NCBI RefSeq assembly: GCF_029893345.1
Contig: NZ_JARXVE010000002.1
Span: 310,001-374,000 of the forward strand
Length of the DNA stretch: 64,000 nucleotides
Direction: 5' to 3'
Source of the DNA: Mycolicibacterium frederiksbergense
GTDB taxonomy: Bacteria > Actinomycetota > Actinomycetes > Mycobacteriales > Mycobacteriaceae
This document shows positions 1-9,850 of the stretch, one piece after another. Position numbers and translations under genes: made by a program. Numbering within the stretch: position 1 is the stretch's first letter; each line of letters begins with the position of its first letter. Under the pieces are notes generated by a model. It saw only the letters and a list, made by a program, of their open reading frames with translations, had not been told where the DNA came from and did not search any database.

Positions 1-2
1 CC

Positions 3-3000
3 TACCGGGCTCCCGAGGCTGAGGCGCCCGGGGGCGCCGCCACCGGCCCCCAGGCCGTCGCCGCCGGCGAACGACTGCTCTCCGACGCGACGGTGGCTGC
101 CCACCACGAGTTGGGTAGCCACCGGGCACCGGGGGAGACCAAGGTCGCGGTGTACCCCGGCGACATCGACTCGGGCCCGGCCCTGCAGATCGTCACCGAT
201 CAGGCGGCGATGCTGGTCGATTCGGTGACGGTGCTGCTGCACCGGCACGGAATCGCATACCCGGCCATCATGAACGCGGTCTTCCGGGTTCGCCGCGGAG
301 CCGACGGGGAGTTGCTGGATTTCCGGCCCGCGGCCGAGGCCACCGGCAGTGACGGGGTCGACGAGTGCTGGATCCTGGTCCCGGTGAGCGGGGCGGCCAG
401 CGGTGCCGCGCTCACCGAGGTGGTCGGGTTGCTGCCCGGCATCCTGGCCGAGGCCCGCCAGATCGGGCTGGACACCGCGGCGATGGGCGCCGCCCTGCAC
501 GCCCTGGCTAACGATGTGGCAACCGATGTCGACGGCCGATTTCCCTACGTCGACCGCAGGGACGTCGCAGCACTACTGCGCTGGCTGGCCGACGGCCACT
601 TCGTGCTGCTGGGCTATCAGCAGTGCGTGATCGGCGATGGGCAGGCGTCCGTCGATCCGGCCAGCCGACTCGGCGTGCTCAAGCTGCGCGAGGATGTGCT
701 CCCGCCGCTCACCGCCGCCGACGACCTGATGGTGCTGGCCCAGGCCACGATGCCGAGTTACGTGCGCTATGGGGCTTATCCCTACATCGTGGTGGTGCGC
801 GAGAGCGGTGACCGCGTCATCGAGCACCGCTTCGTCGGACTGTTCACCATCGCCGCGATGAACGCCAATGTGCTTGAAATTCCGCTGATCTCGCGGCGGG
901 TCGAGGAAGCGCTGGCCATGGCGCGCCGCGACCCCAGCCATCCCGGCCAGCTGCTGCGCGACATCATCCAGACCATCCCACGCCCCGAACTGTTCGCGCT
1001 GAGCTCCAAGCAACTGCTGGATATGGCACTGACCGTGGTGGACCTGGGGTCGCGGCGTCGCACCCTGTTGTTCCTGCGTGCCGACCAACTCGCGCATTTC
1101 GTGTCGTGCCTGGTGTATCTGCCGCGCGACCGCTACACCACGGCGGTGCGACTGGAAATGCAGCACATCCTGGTGCGCGAACTCGGCGGCGAAAGCATCG
1201 ACTACTCGGCCAGGGTAAGCGAATCGCCCTGGGCGGTAGTGCATTTCACGGTCCGGCTGCCCGACGGGTCGCGTTCGCACAGTGTGGACACCTCCACCGA
1301 GAACGAGACCCGGATTCAGAAGCTGCTGACCGAGGCCACCCGCAACTGGGGCGACCGAATGACCAGCGCCGCGGCGGCCGCAGCTCTCAACCCCGCCGCC
1401 GTCGAGCACTACGCGTCGGCGTTCCCGGATGACTACAAACAAGCCGTCGCCCCAGCCGATGCCATCACCGATATCGCGATCATCGAAGGACTGCAGGATA
1501 ATTCGGTGAAACTGGTGTTCACCGAGGGTGGTGACGACGGCATTGCCCAACTCACCTGGTACCTGGGTGGCCAGTCGGCGTCGCTGAGCGAATTGCTGCC
1601 GATGCTGCAGTCGATGGGTGTCGTGGTGCTCGAGGAGCGGCCGTACACGGTGCGCCGGGCCGATGGCCTGCCGGTCTGGATCTACCAGTTCAAGGTCTCC
1701 CGGCACCACAGCATCCCGCACTCCCCGGACGTGGCGTCACGCGAGGCCACCGCGCACCGGTTCGCCGATGCGGTGACCGCGATCTGGCACGGCTGGGTCG
1801 AGGTGGACCGGTTCAACGAGCTGGTGCTGCGGGCCGACCTGACCTGGCAGCAGGTGGTGATCCTGCGTGCTTACGCGAAGTACCTGCGCCAGGCCGGTTT
1901 TCCGTACAGCCAGTCGCATATCGAGTCGGTGGTCAACGAGAATCCGCACACCACCCGGTCATTGGTGCAGCTGTTCGAGGCGCTGTTCGACCCCTCCGAG
2001 GACCGTGCGGCGAGGCGGGACGCACAGGGTGCCGCCGCGGCGGTAGCCGCCGATATCGACGCGCTGGTCAGCCTGGACACCGACCGGGTGCTGCGTGCGT
2101 TCGCGACCCTGATCCAAGCCACCTTGCGCACCAACTACTTTGTGCGACATTCAGACTCGGCACGGCAGCGCGGTGTGGTGGCGCTGAAGCTGAACGCCGG
2201 CCTGATCAACGAGTTGCCGCTGCCACGGCCCAAGTTCGAGATCTTCGTGTATTCGCCGCGGGTGGAAGGCGTGCACCTGCGGTTCGGGTTCGTGGCACGC
2301 GGCGGATTGCGCTGGTCGGACCGGCGTGAGGATTTCCGCACCGAGATCCTCGGCCTGGTCAAAGCGCAGGCAGTGAAGAACGCGGTCATCGTGCCGGTCG
2401 GGGCCAAGGGCGGATTCGTGGTCAAAAAGCCGCCCGCATTGACCGGGGACTCTACCGTCGACCGGGAGGCGACCCGCGCCGAAGGCGTTGCGTGCTACCA
2501 ACTTTTCATCTCCGGATTGCTCGATGTCACCGACAACGTCGACAAGGCCACCGGCGCCGTGGTGACCCCGCCGGATGTGGTGCGTCGCGACGGCGAGGAT
2601 GCCTATCTGGTGGTGGCGGCCGACAAGGGCACCGCCACGTTCTCCGACATCGCCAACGAGGTCGCCAAGTCCTATGGGTTCTGGCTGGGTGACGCTTTCG
2701 CCTCGGGCGGTTCCGTCGGGTACGACCACAAGGCCATGGGCATCACCGCCAAGGGTGCCTGGGAGTCGGTGAAGCGCCACTTCCGGGAGATGGGCGTCGA
2801 TACCCAGAGTCAGGACTTCGCCGTCGTCGGCGTCGGGGATATGAGTGGTGACGTCTTCGGCAACGGCATGCTGCTGTCCAAGCACATCCGACTGGTCGCC
2901 GCATTCGACCACCGGAACATCTTCGTCGACCCCAATCCCGACGCCGCCGCGTCCTGGGTGGAACGCAAACGACTGTTCGAGATGCCGCGTTCCAGCTGGG

Positions 3001-4745
3001 AGGACTACGACGCGAGGTTGATCAGCGAGGGCGGTGGGGTGTACAGCCGCCAGCAGAAGTCGATCCCGATCAGCCCGCAGGTGCGCGCGGCCCTCGGGAT
3101 CGATGACGACATCGAAGAACTCACGCCGCCGGTACTGATCAAGGCTGTTCTCAAGGCGCCGGTGGACCTGCTGTGGAACGGCGGCATCGGCACCTACGTC
3201 AAGGCCGAGTCCGAGTCCGAGGCCGACGTCGGCGATCGAGCCAACGACCAGATCCGGGTGTGCGGAAACGAGGTGCGGGCCAAGGTCATCGGTGAGGGCG
3301 GCAACCTGGGCGTGACTCCGCTGGGGCGCATCGAGTTCGATCTCGCCGGAGGACGGATCAACACCGACGCGCTGGACAACTCCGCGGGCGTCGACTGTTC
3401 CGACCATGAGGTCAACATCAAGATCCTGATCGACTCGCTGGTCAGTGCTGGGCGCGTAGAGCCGGGTCAGCGCCGCGATTTGCTGCTGTCGATGACCGAC
3501 GAGGTCGGCAGCCTGGTGCTGGCCGACAACAAGGATCAGAACGACCTGATGGGTACCAGCCGGGCCAATGCCGCCAGCATGCTGTCGGTGCATGCCCGGA
3601 TGATCAAAGAGTTCGTGGCCAACCGCGGGCTCAACCGCGAGCTGGAGGCATTGCCCTCGGAGAAGGAGATCCGTCGCCGCGCCGACGCCGGAATCGGTTT
3701 GACCTCACCGGAATTGGCCACACTGATGGCCCATGTCAAGCTCACGCTCAAAGAGGACGTGCTGTCCAGTGATGTCGCCGATCAGGAGGTGTTCGCTTCC
3801 CGGCTGCCGCAGTACTTCCCAAAGAAGTTGGCTGAGCAGTTCACCGCCGACATCCGCTCGCACCAACTGCGCCGTGAGATCGTCACCACCATGCTGGTCA
3901 ACGATCTCGTCGACACCAGCGGAATCAGCTACGCCTACCGCATCACCGAGGATGTCGGCGTCGGACCCGTCGACGCGCTGCGCAGCTACGTCGCCACCAA
4001 CGCCATCTTCGGCATCGGTGATGTGTGGCACCGGATCCGGGCCGCCGGTGACGATGGCGTTCCGGCGGCGGTGACCGACCGGATGACGCTGGATCTGCGT
4101 CGGCTGGTCGACCGGGCCGCCCGCTGGTTGCTCAACTACCGCCCGCAACCTCTGGCCGTGGGCGCCGAGATCAACCGGTTCGCCGCGAAGGTGGCCGCCC
4201 TGCGCCCGCACATGTCGGATTGGCTGCGCGGCGACGACAAGGCCATCGTCGCCAAGGAAGCGGGGGAGTTCGCCGCGCAGGGAGTGCCCCAGGAATTGGC
4301 CTACGACGTGGCGACCGGGCTCTACCAGTACAGCCTGCTCGATGTGATCGACATCTCCGATATCGTCGATCGCGATGCGGTCGAGGTGGCCGACGCCTAC
4401 TTCGCCCTGATGGACCAACTCGGAGCCGACGGACTGCTCACCGCGGTGTCCCGGCTGAGCCGCAGCGACCGCTGGCATTCCTTGGCGCGGTTGGCGATTC
4501 GCGATGACATCTACGGTTCGCTGCGGGCGTTGTGCTTCGACGTGCTCGCGGTCGGCGAACCTCATGAGACCGGTGAGGAGAAGATCGCCGAGTGGGAGCT
4601 GACCAACAGCTCCCGGGTGACCCGCGCGCGTCGCACCCTGACCGAGATATACCAAGATGGTGAGCAGGACCTGGCGACGCTGTCGGTGGCGGCGCGTCAG
4701 ATCCGCAGCATGACACGAACGAGTGGAACGGGAACAACTGGGTGA
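3..4745 (+). CDS. gdh: NAD-dependent glutamate dehydrogenase, L_180 type (5' end outside window)
   Basis: The reading frame is open from the first complete codon of the window, so the start lies upstream. About 1,580 residues are visible and the mycobacterial enzyme is roughly 1,600, so only a few dozen N-terminal residues are missing. The family deaminates glutamate to 2-oxoglutarate with NAD+ in the cytosol; in mycobacteria it is controlled by GarA (family knowledge). The catalytic core is visible at about nt 2290-2440 ([12 protein letters not shown], then the lysine-rich [13 protein letters not shown]). The dinucleotide-binding stretch [12 protein letters not shown] is near nt 2830-2865. 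The stop overlaps the start of the next gene by 4 nt, so translation is coupled. Several long antisense frames are codon-bias shadows. Confidence 0.95.
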   Translation, partial: YRAPEAEAPGGAATGPQAVAAGERLLSDATVAAHHELGSHRAPGETKVAVYPGDIDSGPALQIVTDQAAMLVDSVTVLLHRHGIAYPAIMNAVFRVRRGADGELLDFRPAAEATGSDGVDECWILVPVSGAASGAALTEVVGLLPGILAEARQIGLDTAAMGAALHALANDVATDVDGRFPYVDRRDVAALLRWLADGHFVLLGYQQCVIGDGQASVDPASRLGVLKLREDVLPPLTAADDLMVLAQATMPSYVRYGAYPYIVVVRESGDRVIEHRFVGLFTIAAMNANVLEIPLISRRVEEALAMARRDPSHPGQLLRDIIQTIPRPELFALSSKQLLDMALTVVDLGSRRRTLLFLRADQLAHFVSCLVYLPRDRYTTAVRLEMQHILVRELGGESIDYSARVSESPWAVVHFTVRLPDGSRSHSVDTSTENETRIQKLLTEATRNWGDRMTSAAAAAALNPAAVEHYASAFPDDYKQAVAPADAITDIAIIEGLQDNSVKLVFTEGGDDGIAQLTWYLGGQSASLSELLPMLQSMGVVVLEERPYTVRRADGLPVWIYQFKVSRHHSIPHSPDVASREATAHRFADAVTAIWHGWVEVDRFNELVLRADLTWQQVVILRAYAKYLRQAGFPYSQSHIESVVNENPHTTRSLVQLFEALFDPSEDRAARRDAQGAAAAVAADIDALVSLDTDRVLRAFATLIQATLRTNYFVRHSDSARQRGVVALKLNAGLINELPLPRPKFEIFVYSPRVEGVHLRFGFVARGGLRWSDRREDFRTEILGLVKAQAVKNAVIVPVGAKGGFVVKKPPALTGDSTVDREATRAEGVACYQLFISGLLDVTDNVDKATGAVVTPPDVVRRDGEDAYLVVAADKGTATFSDIANEVAKSYGFWLGDAFASGGSVGYDHKAMGITAKGAWESVKRHFREMGVDTQSQDFAVVGVGDMSGDVFGNGMLLSKHIRLVAAFDHRNIFVDPNPDAAASWVERKRLFEMPRSSWEDYDARLISEGGGVYSRQQKSIPISPQVRAALGIDDDIEELTPPVLIKAVLKAPVDLLWNGGIGTYVKAESESEADVGDRANDQIRVCGNEVRAKVIGEGGNLGVTPLGRIEFDLAGGRINTDALDNSAGVDCSDHEVNIKILIDSLVSAGRVEPGQRRDLLLSMTDEVGSLVLADNKDQNDLMGTSRANAASMLSVHARMIKEFVANRGLNRELEALPSEKEIRRRADAGIGLTSPELATLMAHVKLTLKEDVLSSDVADQEVFASRLPQYFPKKLAEQFTADIRSHQLRREIVTTMLVNDLVDTSGISYAYRITEDVGVGPVDALRSYVATNAIFGIGDVWHRIRAAGDDGVPAAVTDRMTLDLRRLVDRAARWLLNYRPQPLAVGAEINRFAAKVAALRPHMSDWLRGDDKAIVAKEAGEFAAQGVPQELAYDVATGLYQYSLLDVIDISDIVDRDAVEVADAYFALMDQLGADGLLTAVSRLSRSDRWHSLARLAIRDDIYGSLRALCFDVLAVGEPHETGEEKIAEWELTNSSRVTRARRTLTEIYQDGEQDLATLSVAARQIRSMTRTSGTGTTG

Positions 4746-5155
4746 CAAACGGCTTTACCGCGCCGGTGCATGTGCGCTGGTCGGACATCGACATGTACCA
4801 GCACATCAATCACGCCACCATGGTGACCATCCTCGAAGAGGCCCGGATACCGTTTCTGCGTGAGCCTTTCGGCGCCACGATCGACACCATCGGCCTGCTC
4901 ATCGCCGAGGTCAACATCGTCTACAAGGGGCAGCTGCGGCTGCTGGACTCGCCGCTGCAGGTGACCATGTGGTCCAAGCGGGTGCGGGCGGTGGACTTCA
5001 CCATCGGCTACGAGGTGCGGTCGGTGAACGCAGACCCGGACTCCAAACCGTCGGTGATCGGCGAGACCCAACTGGCCGCCGTCCACATCACAGAGCAACG
5101 TCTGGAACGTCTTACCGCCGAACAACGTGCCTACCTGGAGCGCTATCTGCGATGA
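4742..5155 (+). CDS. Acyl-CoA thioesterase, hotdog fold (4HBT/YbgC-like)
   Basis: This 137-residue protein has the single-hotdog-domain length of 4-hydroxybenzoyl-CoA/YbgC-type thioesterases. The N-terminal [17 protein letters not shown] segment carries the diagnostic Asp and the HxNH-like turn of the active site. It probably hydrolyses acyl-CoA thioesters in the cytosol; the substrate cannot be read from sequence. It starts with GTG inside the gdh stop (GTGA overlap), and its own stop overlaps the next ATG by 4 nt. The three genes therefore form one transcription unit, matching the Rv2476c-Rv2475c-Rv2474c order. How thioester hydrolysis relates to glutamate metabolism is not evident. Confidence 0.88.
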   Translation: MTNGFTAPVHVRWSDIDMYQHINHATMVTILEEARIPFLREPFGATIDTIGLLIAEVNIVYKGQLRLLDSPLQVTMWSKRVRAVDFTIGYEVRSVNADPDSKPSVIGETQLAAVHITEQRLERLTAEQRAYLERYLR

Positions 5156-5811
5156 CCGGCCCGGAGCGCGGTCTGTGGGTCGACAATCCGCGGGACCGCG
5201 AGGATCTCGCGACATTCGTCGACCGTGCGCTGCGGTTGGACGACGCCGCCGTGGTCCGGTTGCGCGAGCGCAGCGACCGTGGGCTGGTTGTCGCCTGGGT
5301 GGCGACCGGGTTGGAGGTGTTGGCCAGCCGGGTGGTGGCTGGGCGGGTGCGTCCGACGGATCTGTCCGCCGCAGCCGACGCGCTGGTGGCCGGATTATCC
5401 AGTGCGGAAAGCGGATACGTCGACCCTGGCTTCCCGATGGATTCGGCGTGGCGAGGGGGATTGCCCCCAGAGGACGGCTTCGTCCACGTCGACGACGTCC
5501 CCGCGCGGGTGATGCTCGACTTGGCGCAGCAGGGTGGCGCATTGGCCCGCGAGCATGGCAGCGCCTACGGTCCGCCGGCCTCGCTGTTAGACCAGGAGGT
5601 GATCGCGGTCAGCGCCGGTGACGTCGCCGTCGGTGTCCCGATGCGCTGCGTCTTCGCGTTGACGGCCATGGGTTTTCTGCCGCAGACCGGCAACGAGGTC
5701 AGCGAGCACGAGATCGTCCGGGTGCGTGCGCATCCGTCCTGGCTGCGCATCGACGCCCGGTTCGGCTCGGTGTACCGCCGCCGAGGCAGCGCTGCCCTGA
5801 TCTTGGGCTGA
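5152..5811 (+). CDS. Conserved mycobacterial protein (Rv2474c-like), function unknown
   Basis: The ATG at 5152 overlaps the thioesterase stop and gives 219 residues, the expected size for the Rv2474c position. A longer upstream extension in this frame overlaps the thioesterase and is rejected. There is no signal peptide, membrane segment or catalytic motif that I recognise. The protein is acidic and soluble-looking, with many aspartates and arginines and an N-terminal GLWVDNPRDREDLATFVDRA. It is the last gene of the gdh unit and runs convergently into aglA with only about 20 nt between stops. Confidence 0.8.
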   Translation: MTGPERGLWVDNPRDREDLATFVDRALRLDDAAVVRLRERSDRGLVVAWVATGLEVLASRVVAGRVRPTDLSAAADALVAGLSSAESGYVDPGFPMDSAWRGGLPPEDGFVHVDDVPARVMLDLAQQGGALAREHGSAYGPPASLLDQEVIAVSAGDVAVGVPMRCVFALTAMGFLPQTGNEVSEHEIVRVRAHPSWLRIDARFGSVYRRRGSAALILG

Positions 5812-5832
5812 TTTTCCTTGTTCGCCGTAGAA

Positions 5833-7380
5833 CTAGACCAGCCAGGCAGCGGTGTCGGCGGGCAGCAGGCCATCGGTCAGCGGGCCGCTGCTCAGCAACA
5901 CCTCTCCGGGTGGCAATGGCACAGGATCGGTGCCCGTGTTGAGTACACACAGCAGTCCGCCGTCGCGCCGCAGTGTCAGGCGGTCGTCGACCGTTTTCAG
6001 CGCAACCCCGCTGCCACCGAATTCGGTTCGGTTGGAGCGTAATTGGATGGCCCGACGGTAGAACGTCAGGGTCGACGCCGGCTCGGCCTGCTGACGCTGC
6101 ACGGTCAGCGACGCCCACTCAGCGGGCATCGGCAGCCAGGTGTCGGCTGCCGAGGAAAACCCGAACGGCGGGGTATCACCCGACCACGGCATCGGCACCC
6201 GGCAACCGTCACGCCCGCGTTCGGTGTGCCCCGAGCGCTCCCACACCGGATCCTGCAGCACCTCATCGGGCAGATCGACATTGGGCAGCCCGAGTTCCTC
6301 GCCGTTGTAGACGAACACCGCGCCCGGCAGCGCCAGCATGACCAGGGCCATCGCGCGGGCCCGCGCCACCCCACGGGCGCCGCCGCCGTACCGGGTGACC
6401 TCACGTTCCACGTCGTGGTTGGACAGCGTCCACGTCGGGGTCGCGCCGGCCAACTCAGCGGCGGCCATCGCATTGTCGATCGCATCGTGGACCTCGCCGG
6501 CGTCGAAATCGGCTTGTACCAGGCGGAAATTGAACCCCAGGTGCAGCTCGTCGGGCCGCAGATACCTGGCGAAGCGCTCATTGCCGTGCACCCACACCTC
6601 GCCGACGGCCACAGTCTCGGGATAGTCGTCGAGCACCGTGCGGATGAAGCGGTGAATGTCATGCACGCTGTCGTTGTCGAACCGTGGATCGTCCTCGCTG
6701 TTGCGCAGCAGCGCGGTGTCGGTGATCGCCATATCGGGTAGCTCGGGAGGCTTGGCCATGCCGTGGGCCACGTCGATTCGAAACCCGTCCACCCCGCGAT
6801 CGAGCCAGAACCGCAGCGTCTTCTCCAGATCGTCGAACACGTCGGGGTGGTTCCAGTTCAGGTCGGGCTGGCCGGCGTCGAACAGGTGCAGATACCACTG
6901 GCCCGGGGTGCCGTCGGGCTCGGTGATGCGGGTCCAGGCCGGACCGCCGAACACCGACACCCAGTTGTTGGGCGGTTGGTCGCCGTGCGGGCCGCGGCCG
7001 TCACGAAAGATGTAGCGGTCGCGGCGGTGCGGATGGGCCAGCGCCTGCACAAACCACGGGTGTGCCGAACTGGTGTGATTGGGCACCAGGTCCATGGTGA
7101 CCCGGATGCCGCGGGCGTGGGCGGCGGCGAGCAGCCGGTCCAAGGCGTCGAGGCCACCGAACAATGGGTCGACGTCGCGGGGGTCGGCCACGTCGTACCC
7201 GTGATCGACCATTGGCGAGACCATCACCGGGTTGAGCCACAGTGCGTCGACCCCGAGGTCGTCGAGGTAACCAAGCCCGGCCGTCACCCCATCGAGGTCA
7301 CCGACCCCGTCACCGTTGCTGTCTCGAAACGAGCGGGGATAAACCTGGTAGAAAACCGCGTCTGCCCACCACTCGGCCAT
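5833..7380 (-). CDS. aglA: Alpha-glucosidase, glycoside hydrolase family 13
   Basis: Starting at the ATG that yields MAEWWADAVFYQVYPRSF gives 515 residues; the open frame extends further upstream but that part overlaps glbO and is not protein-like. GH13 signatures appear in order: DLVPNHTS (region I), GFRIDVAHGM with the catalytic Asp nucleophile (region II), VGEVWV with the acid/base Glu (region III), and LSNHDVER (region IV). The family hydrolyses alpha-glucosidic bonds in malto- or isomalto-oligosaccharides. There is no signal peptide, so it should be cytosolic. It lies 1 nt downstream of glbO on the same strand, as Rv2471 follows Rv2470, so the two are probably cotranscribed. Confidence 0.9.
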   Translation of the reverse strand: MAEWWADAVFYQVYPRSFRDSNGDGVGDLDGVTAGLGYLDDLGVDALWLNPVMVSPMVDHGYDVADPRDVDPLFGGLDALDRLLAAAHARGIRVTMDLVPNHTSSAHPWFVQALAHPHRRDRYIFRDGRGPHGDQPPNNWVSVFGGPAWTRITEPDGTPGQWYLHLFDAGQPDLNWNHPDVFDDLEKTLRFWLDRGVDGFRIDVAHGMAKPPELPDMAITDTALLRNSEDDPRFDNDSVHDIHRFIRTVLDDYPETVAVGEVWVHGNERFARYLRPDELHLGFNFRLVQADFDAGEVHDAIDNAMAAAELAGATPTWTLSNHDVEREVTRYGGGARGVARARAMALVMLALPGAVFVYNGEELGLPNVDLPDEVLQDPVWERSGHTERGRDGCRVPMPWSGDTPPFGFSSAADTWLPMPAEWASLTVQRQQAEPASTLTFYRRAIQLRSNRTEFGGSGVALKTVDDRLTLRRDGGLLCVLNTGTDPVPLPPGEVLLSSGPLTDGLLPADTAAWLV

Positions 7381-7381
7381 C

Positions 7382-7786
7382 TCAGAACGCTGAGTTGACC
7401 ATCGCGTCCGCGGCCATCTCCAGATATTCCAGCAAGGCGCGACGGTGCGCGTCGTCCAGCGTCGTCGAATCGATCGAGGCCACCGCGGTGTGCATACAGC
7501 GCAGCCAGGCGTCACGCTCGAGGAATCCGATCCGGAAGGGTGCATGCCTCATCCGCAGCCGGGGGTGGCCGCGTTGGTCCGAATAGGTCCTGGGCCCGCC
7601 CCAGTACTGCTCCAGAAACATCCGCAGCCGCACCTCGGCGCCGTCGATGTCGTCCTCGGGATACAGCGGTAACAGGACCTCGTCCTCGCGTACCAGCTGA
7701 TAGAACCGCGACACGATCGTTGCGAATGTGTCGTGTCCACCGACTTCGTCGTAGAAAGATCGCTGCGCGGTCGTCACGTCGTTCAT
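7382..7786 (-). CDS. glbO: Group II truncated haemoglobin (trHbO)
   Basis: The protein has 134 residues from an ATG giving [17 protein letters not shown]. It carries the trHbO hallmarks: the B10/CD1 tyrosine region (SRFY; LYPEDD), the [11 protein letters not shown] segment, MRHAPF containing the proximal haem histidine, and DAWLRCM with the G8 tryptophan. In mycobacteria the family binds O2 and has been linked to respiration and peroxide or NO chemistry (family knowledge). It sits directly before aglA on the minus strand and is divergent from the HNH gene, with about 145 nt between them that should hold both promoters. Confidence 0.93.
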   Translation of the reverse strand: MNDVTTAQRSFYDEVGGHDTFATIVSRFYQLVREDEVLLPLYPEDDIDGAEVRLRMFLEQYWGGPRTYSDQRGHPRLRMRHAPFRIGFLERDAWLRCMHTAVASIDSTTLDDAHRRALLEYLEMAADAMVNSAF

Positions 7787-7930
7787 TGTGGTCCATTGTG
7801 GCCCGGAGACGCGTCGGAGCCGGTCAGGGCGGTCTGGACACCTCGTGTTCATCGAACTGACCTGCGAACTCGCAAAGAATTTTCGTGCGTATCGCTGCGA
7901 TCCGTGGTGGACTGTCTCCTCGGAGGCTCC

Positions 7931-8575
7931 ATGGCGCACAGCAAAAAAAGCCATATGCGACGGACCGGCCACATTCCCGGCCCATCGGGACCCCATGCGC
8001 CCAATCGCCCCCTGCACAGCGTTGAGACGCTTCCCCCGACCAGCCACGACGCGTCCGTGTGGGGACGCCGCCGGGTGCTGCTGCTGAACTCCACTTTCGA
8101 ACCGCTCACCGCGCTGCCGCTGCGGCGCGCGGTGATCATGGTGATGTGCGGTAAAGCCGACGTCCTGCATGACGACCCGTCGGGGCCGGCCATCCACTCG
8201 GCCACCCGCACCATCGTGGTGCCGTCGGTGATCCGGCTGCGCACCTTCGTGCGGGTGCCCTACCGGGCCCGTGTTCCGATGACTCGCGCCGCGCTCATGC
8301 ACCGTGACCACTTCCGCTGCGCGTACTGCGGTAGCCGGGCAGACACCGTCGACCACGTGGTGCCACGCAGCCGCGGCGGCGAGCACTCATGGGAGAACTG
8401 TGTCGCGGCATGCGGGCCGTGCAACCACCGCAAGGCCGACCGGCTATTGGCCGAGCTGGGCTGGACACTGCGGTGCGTGCCGATGCCGCCGAAGGGGCAG
8501 CACTGGCGACTGCTGTCGACGATCAAGGAGCTCGACCCGGCCTGGGTGCGCTATCTCGGTGAGGGTGCGGCCTAG
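7931..8575 (+). CDS. HNH endonuclease-domain protein (Rv2469c-like)
   Basis: The ATG at 7931 has an upstream cggagg ribosome-binding site about 4-5 nt away and gives 214 residues; the longer frame from 7733 overlaps the glbO start and lacks such a site. The C-terminal half holds a typical HNH nuclease fold: [20 protein letters not shown] (catalytic His), [19 protein letters not shown]. The two CxxC pairs should bind structural zinc. The N-terminal half ([12 protein letters not shown]) is the conserved domain common in this family. The role is unknown; such proteins are core actinobacterial genes and are not linked here to a restriction or phage locus. Confidence 0.87.
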   Translation: MAHSKKSHMRRTGHIPGPSGPHAPNRPLHSVETLPPTSHDASVWGRRRVLLLNSTFEPLTALPLRRAVIMVMCGKADVLHDDPSGPAIHSATRTIVVPSVIRLRTFVRVPYRARVPMTRAALMHRDHFRCAYCGSRADTVDHVVPRSRGGEHSWENCVAACGPCNHRKADRLLAELGWTLRCVPMPPKGQHWRLLSTIKELDPAWVRYLGEGAA

Positions 8576-8637
8576 GTGGCCGACCGGCTGGCGGCACTGT
8601 CGGCGCGTCGGTGCTTGGCGGCTGATACGGTTTGCGC

Positions 8638-9340
<703 letters not shown>

Positions 9341-9360
9341 TTCTCTGGTTCTTTCGCACG

Positions 9361-9402
9361 GCGAGCGTGCGTGTTTGTCGGTCGACAAGCGCGCACGCTC
9401 GC
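9361..9402. terminator. 20-bp near-perfect hairpin between convergent genes
   Basis: The arms 9361-9380 and 9383-9402 pair over 20 bp with two G-U wobbles and a 2-nt loop. The hairpin lies between the convergent DUF5130 and HNH-like stops, so it can terminate from either side. There is no strong T-tract, which is usual in mycobacteria. It resembles the hairpin at 9785-9840 in carrying the words GAGCG and TGTTTGT. Confidence 0.7.
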
Positions 9403-9420
9403 TGCATTTGTGGGGTCTGC

Positions 9421-9762
9421 TCAACCCGCCAGCTCGTTGCGGATCTCCACATAGCGCGTCAAGAAGGCCCGCTCGTCGAGCCGCTTACGCCGCATCCAGG
9501 TGCTGACCTCGAAGTTGCACTTGCTGGCATTGCATGACCCGCAGGCCGGCACCACGTTGTCCACGGTGTAGCGCCCGCCCCGCGAGATGGCCATCACGCA
9601 GTCTTTCTGGAACGGCCCCTTGGCGCTGCCGCAATAGGCGCACCCACCCCAGGCGGTTCTGATCGCATCCCATTGCTCGTCGGTGAGGTCGTTGACGACG
9701 GCGTCGAGTCGCCGCTTGCGCTTGCGGGCAGCTCGTGCCGCGCGGGTTCTACTGACCGCCAC
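9421..9762 (-). CDS. Small HNH-like zinc protein with altered catalytic motif
   Basis: This 113-residue protein has a very basic N-terminus (RTRAARAARKRKRRLD) and two CxxC pairs (CAYCGSAKG; ACGSCNASKC) enclosing SRGGRYTVDNVVP, which is the HNH layout. Where HNH nucleases have the first histidine (DHxxP), this protein has DCVMAIS, so the usual general-base histidine is replaced by cysteine; the middle Asn (DNVVP) is present. It may be a weak nuclease or a DNA-binding zinc finger. It is a monocistronic gene flanked on both sides by long hairpins, between DUF5130 and pepN. Confidence 0.72.
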   Translation of the reverse strand: MAVSRTRAARAARKRKRRLDAVVNDLTDEQWDAIRTAWGGCAYCGSAKGPFQKDCVMAISRGGRYTVDNVVPACGSCNASKCNFEVSTWMRRKRLDERAFLTRYVEIRNELAG

Positions 9763-9784
9763 CGAGTAAGCGTATGAGCCCGCC

Positions 9785-9840
9785 GAGCGACCGTGTTTGT
9801 ACAGCGATCACGGCGTGTCGCCGTACAAACACGGTCGCTC
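9785..9840. terminator. Long hairpin between pepN and the HNH-like gene
   Basis: The arms 9785-9802 and 9823-9840 are perfect 18-bp inverted repeats, and a nested small hairpin (cggcg/cgccg) lies in the loop. It sits immediately after the pepN stop (on the minus strand, pepN ends just right of 9851... reading leftward) and before the HNH-like start at 9762, so it most likely terminates pepN. It shares sequence words with the hairpin at 9361. Confidence 0.65.
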
Positions 9841-9850
9841 GCGGTGCAAA

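Noticed and set aside
573..3593. Long minus-strand frames opposite gdh (382 and 480 residues).
   Set aside because: They are antisense to an unmistakable gdh frame and have the His/Gly/Arg-rich composition of high-GC shadows, with no start signals.
7381..7545. Upstream extension of the aglA frame to a 570-residue protein.
   Set aside because: The extension lies inside glbO in another frame and is Arg/Trp/Ser-rich; the GH13 domain starts normally at MAEWWADAVFYQ.
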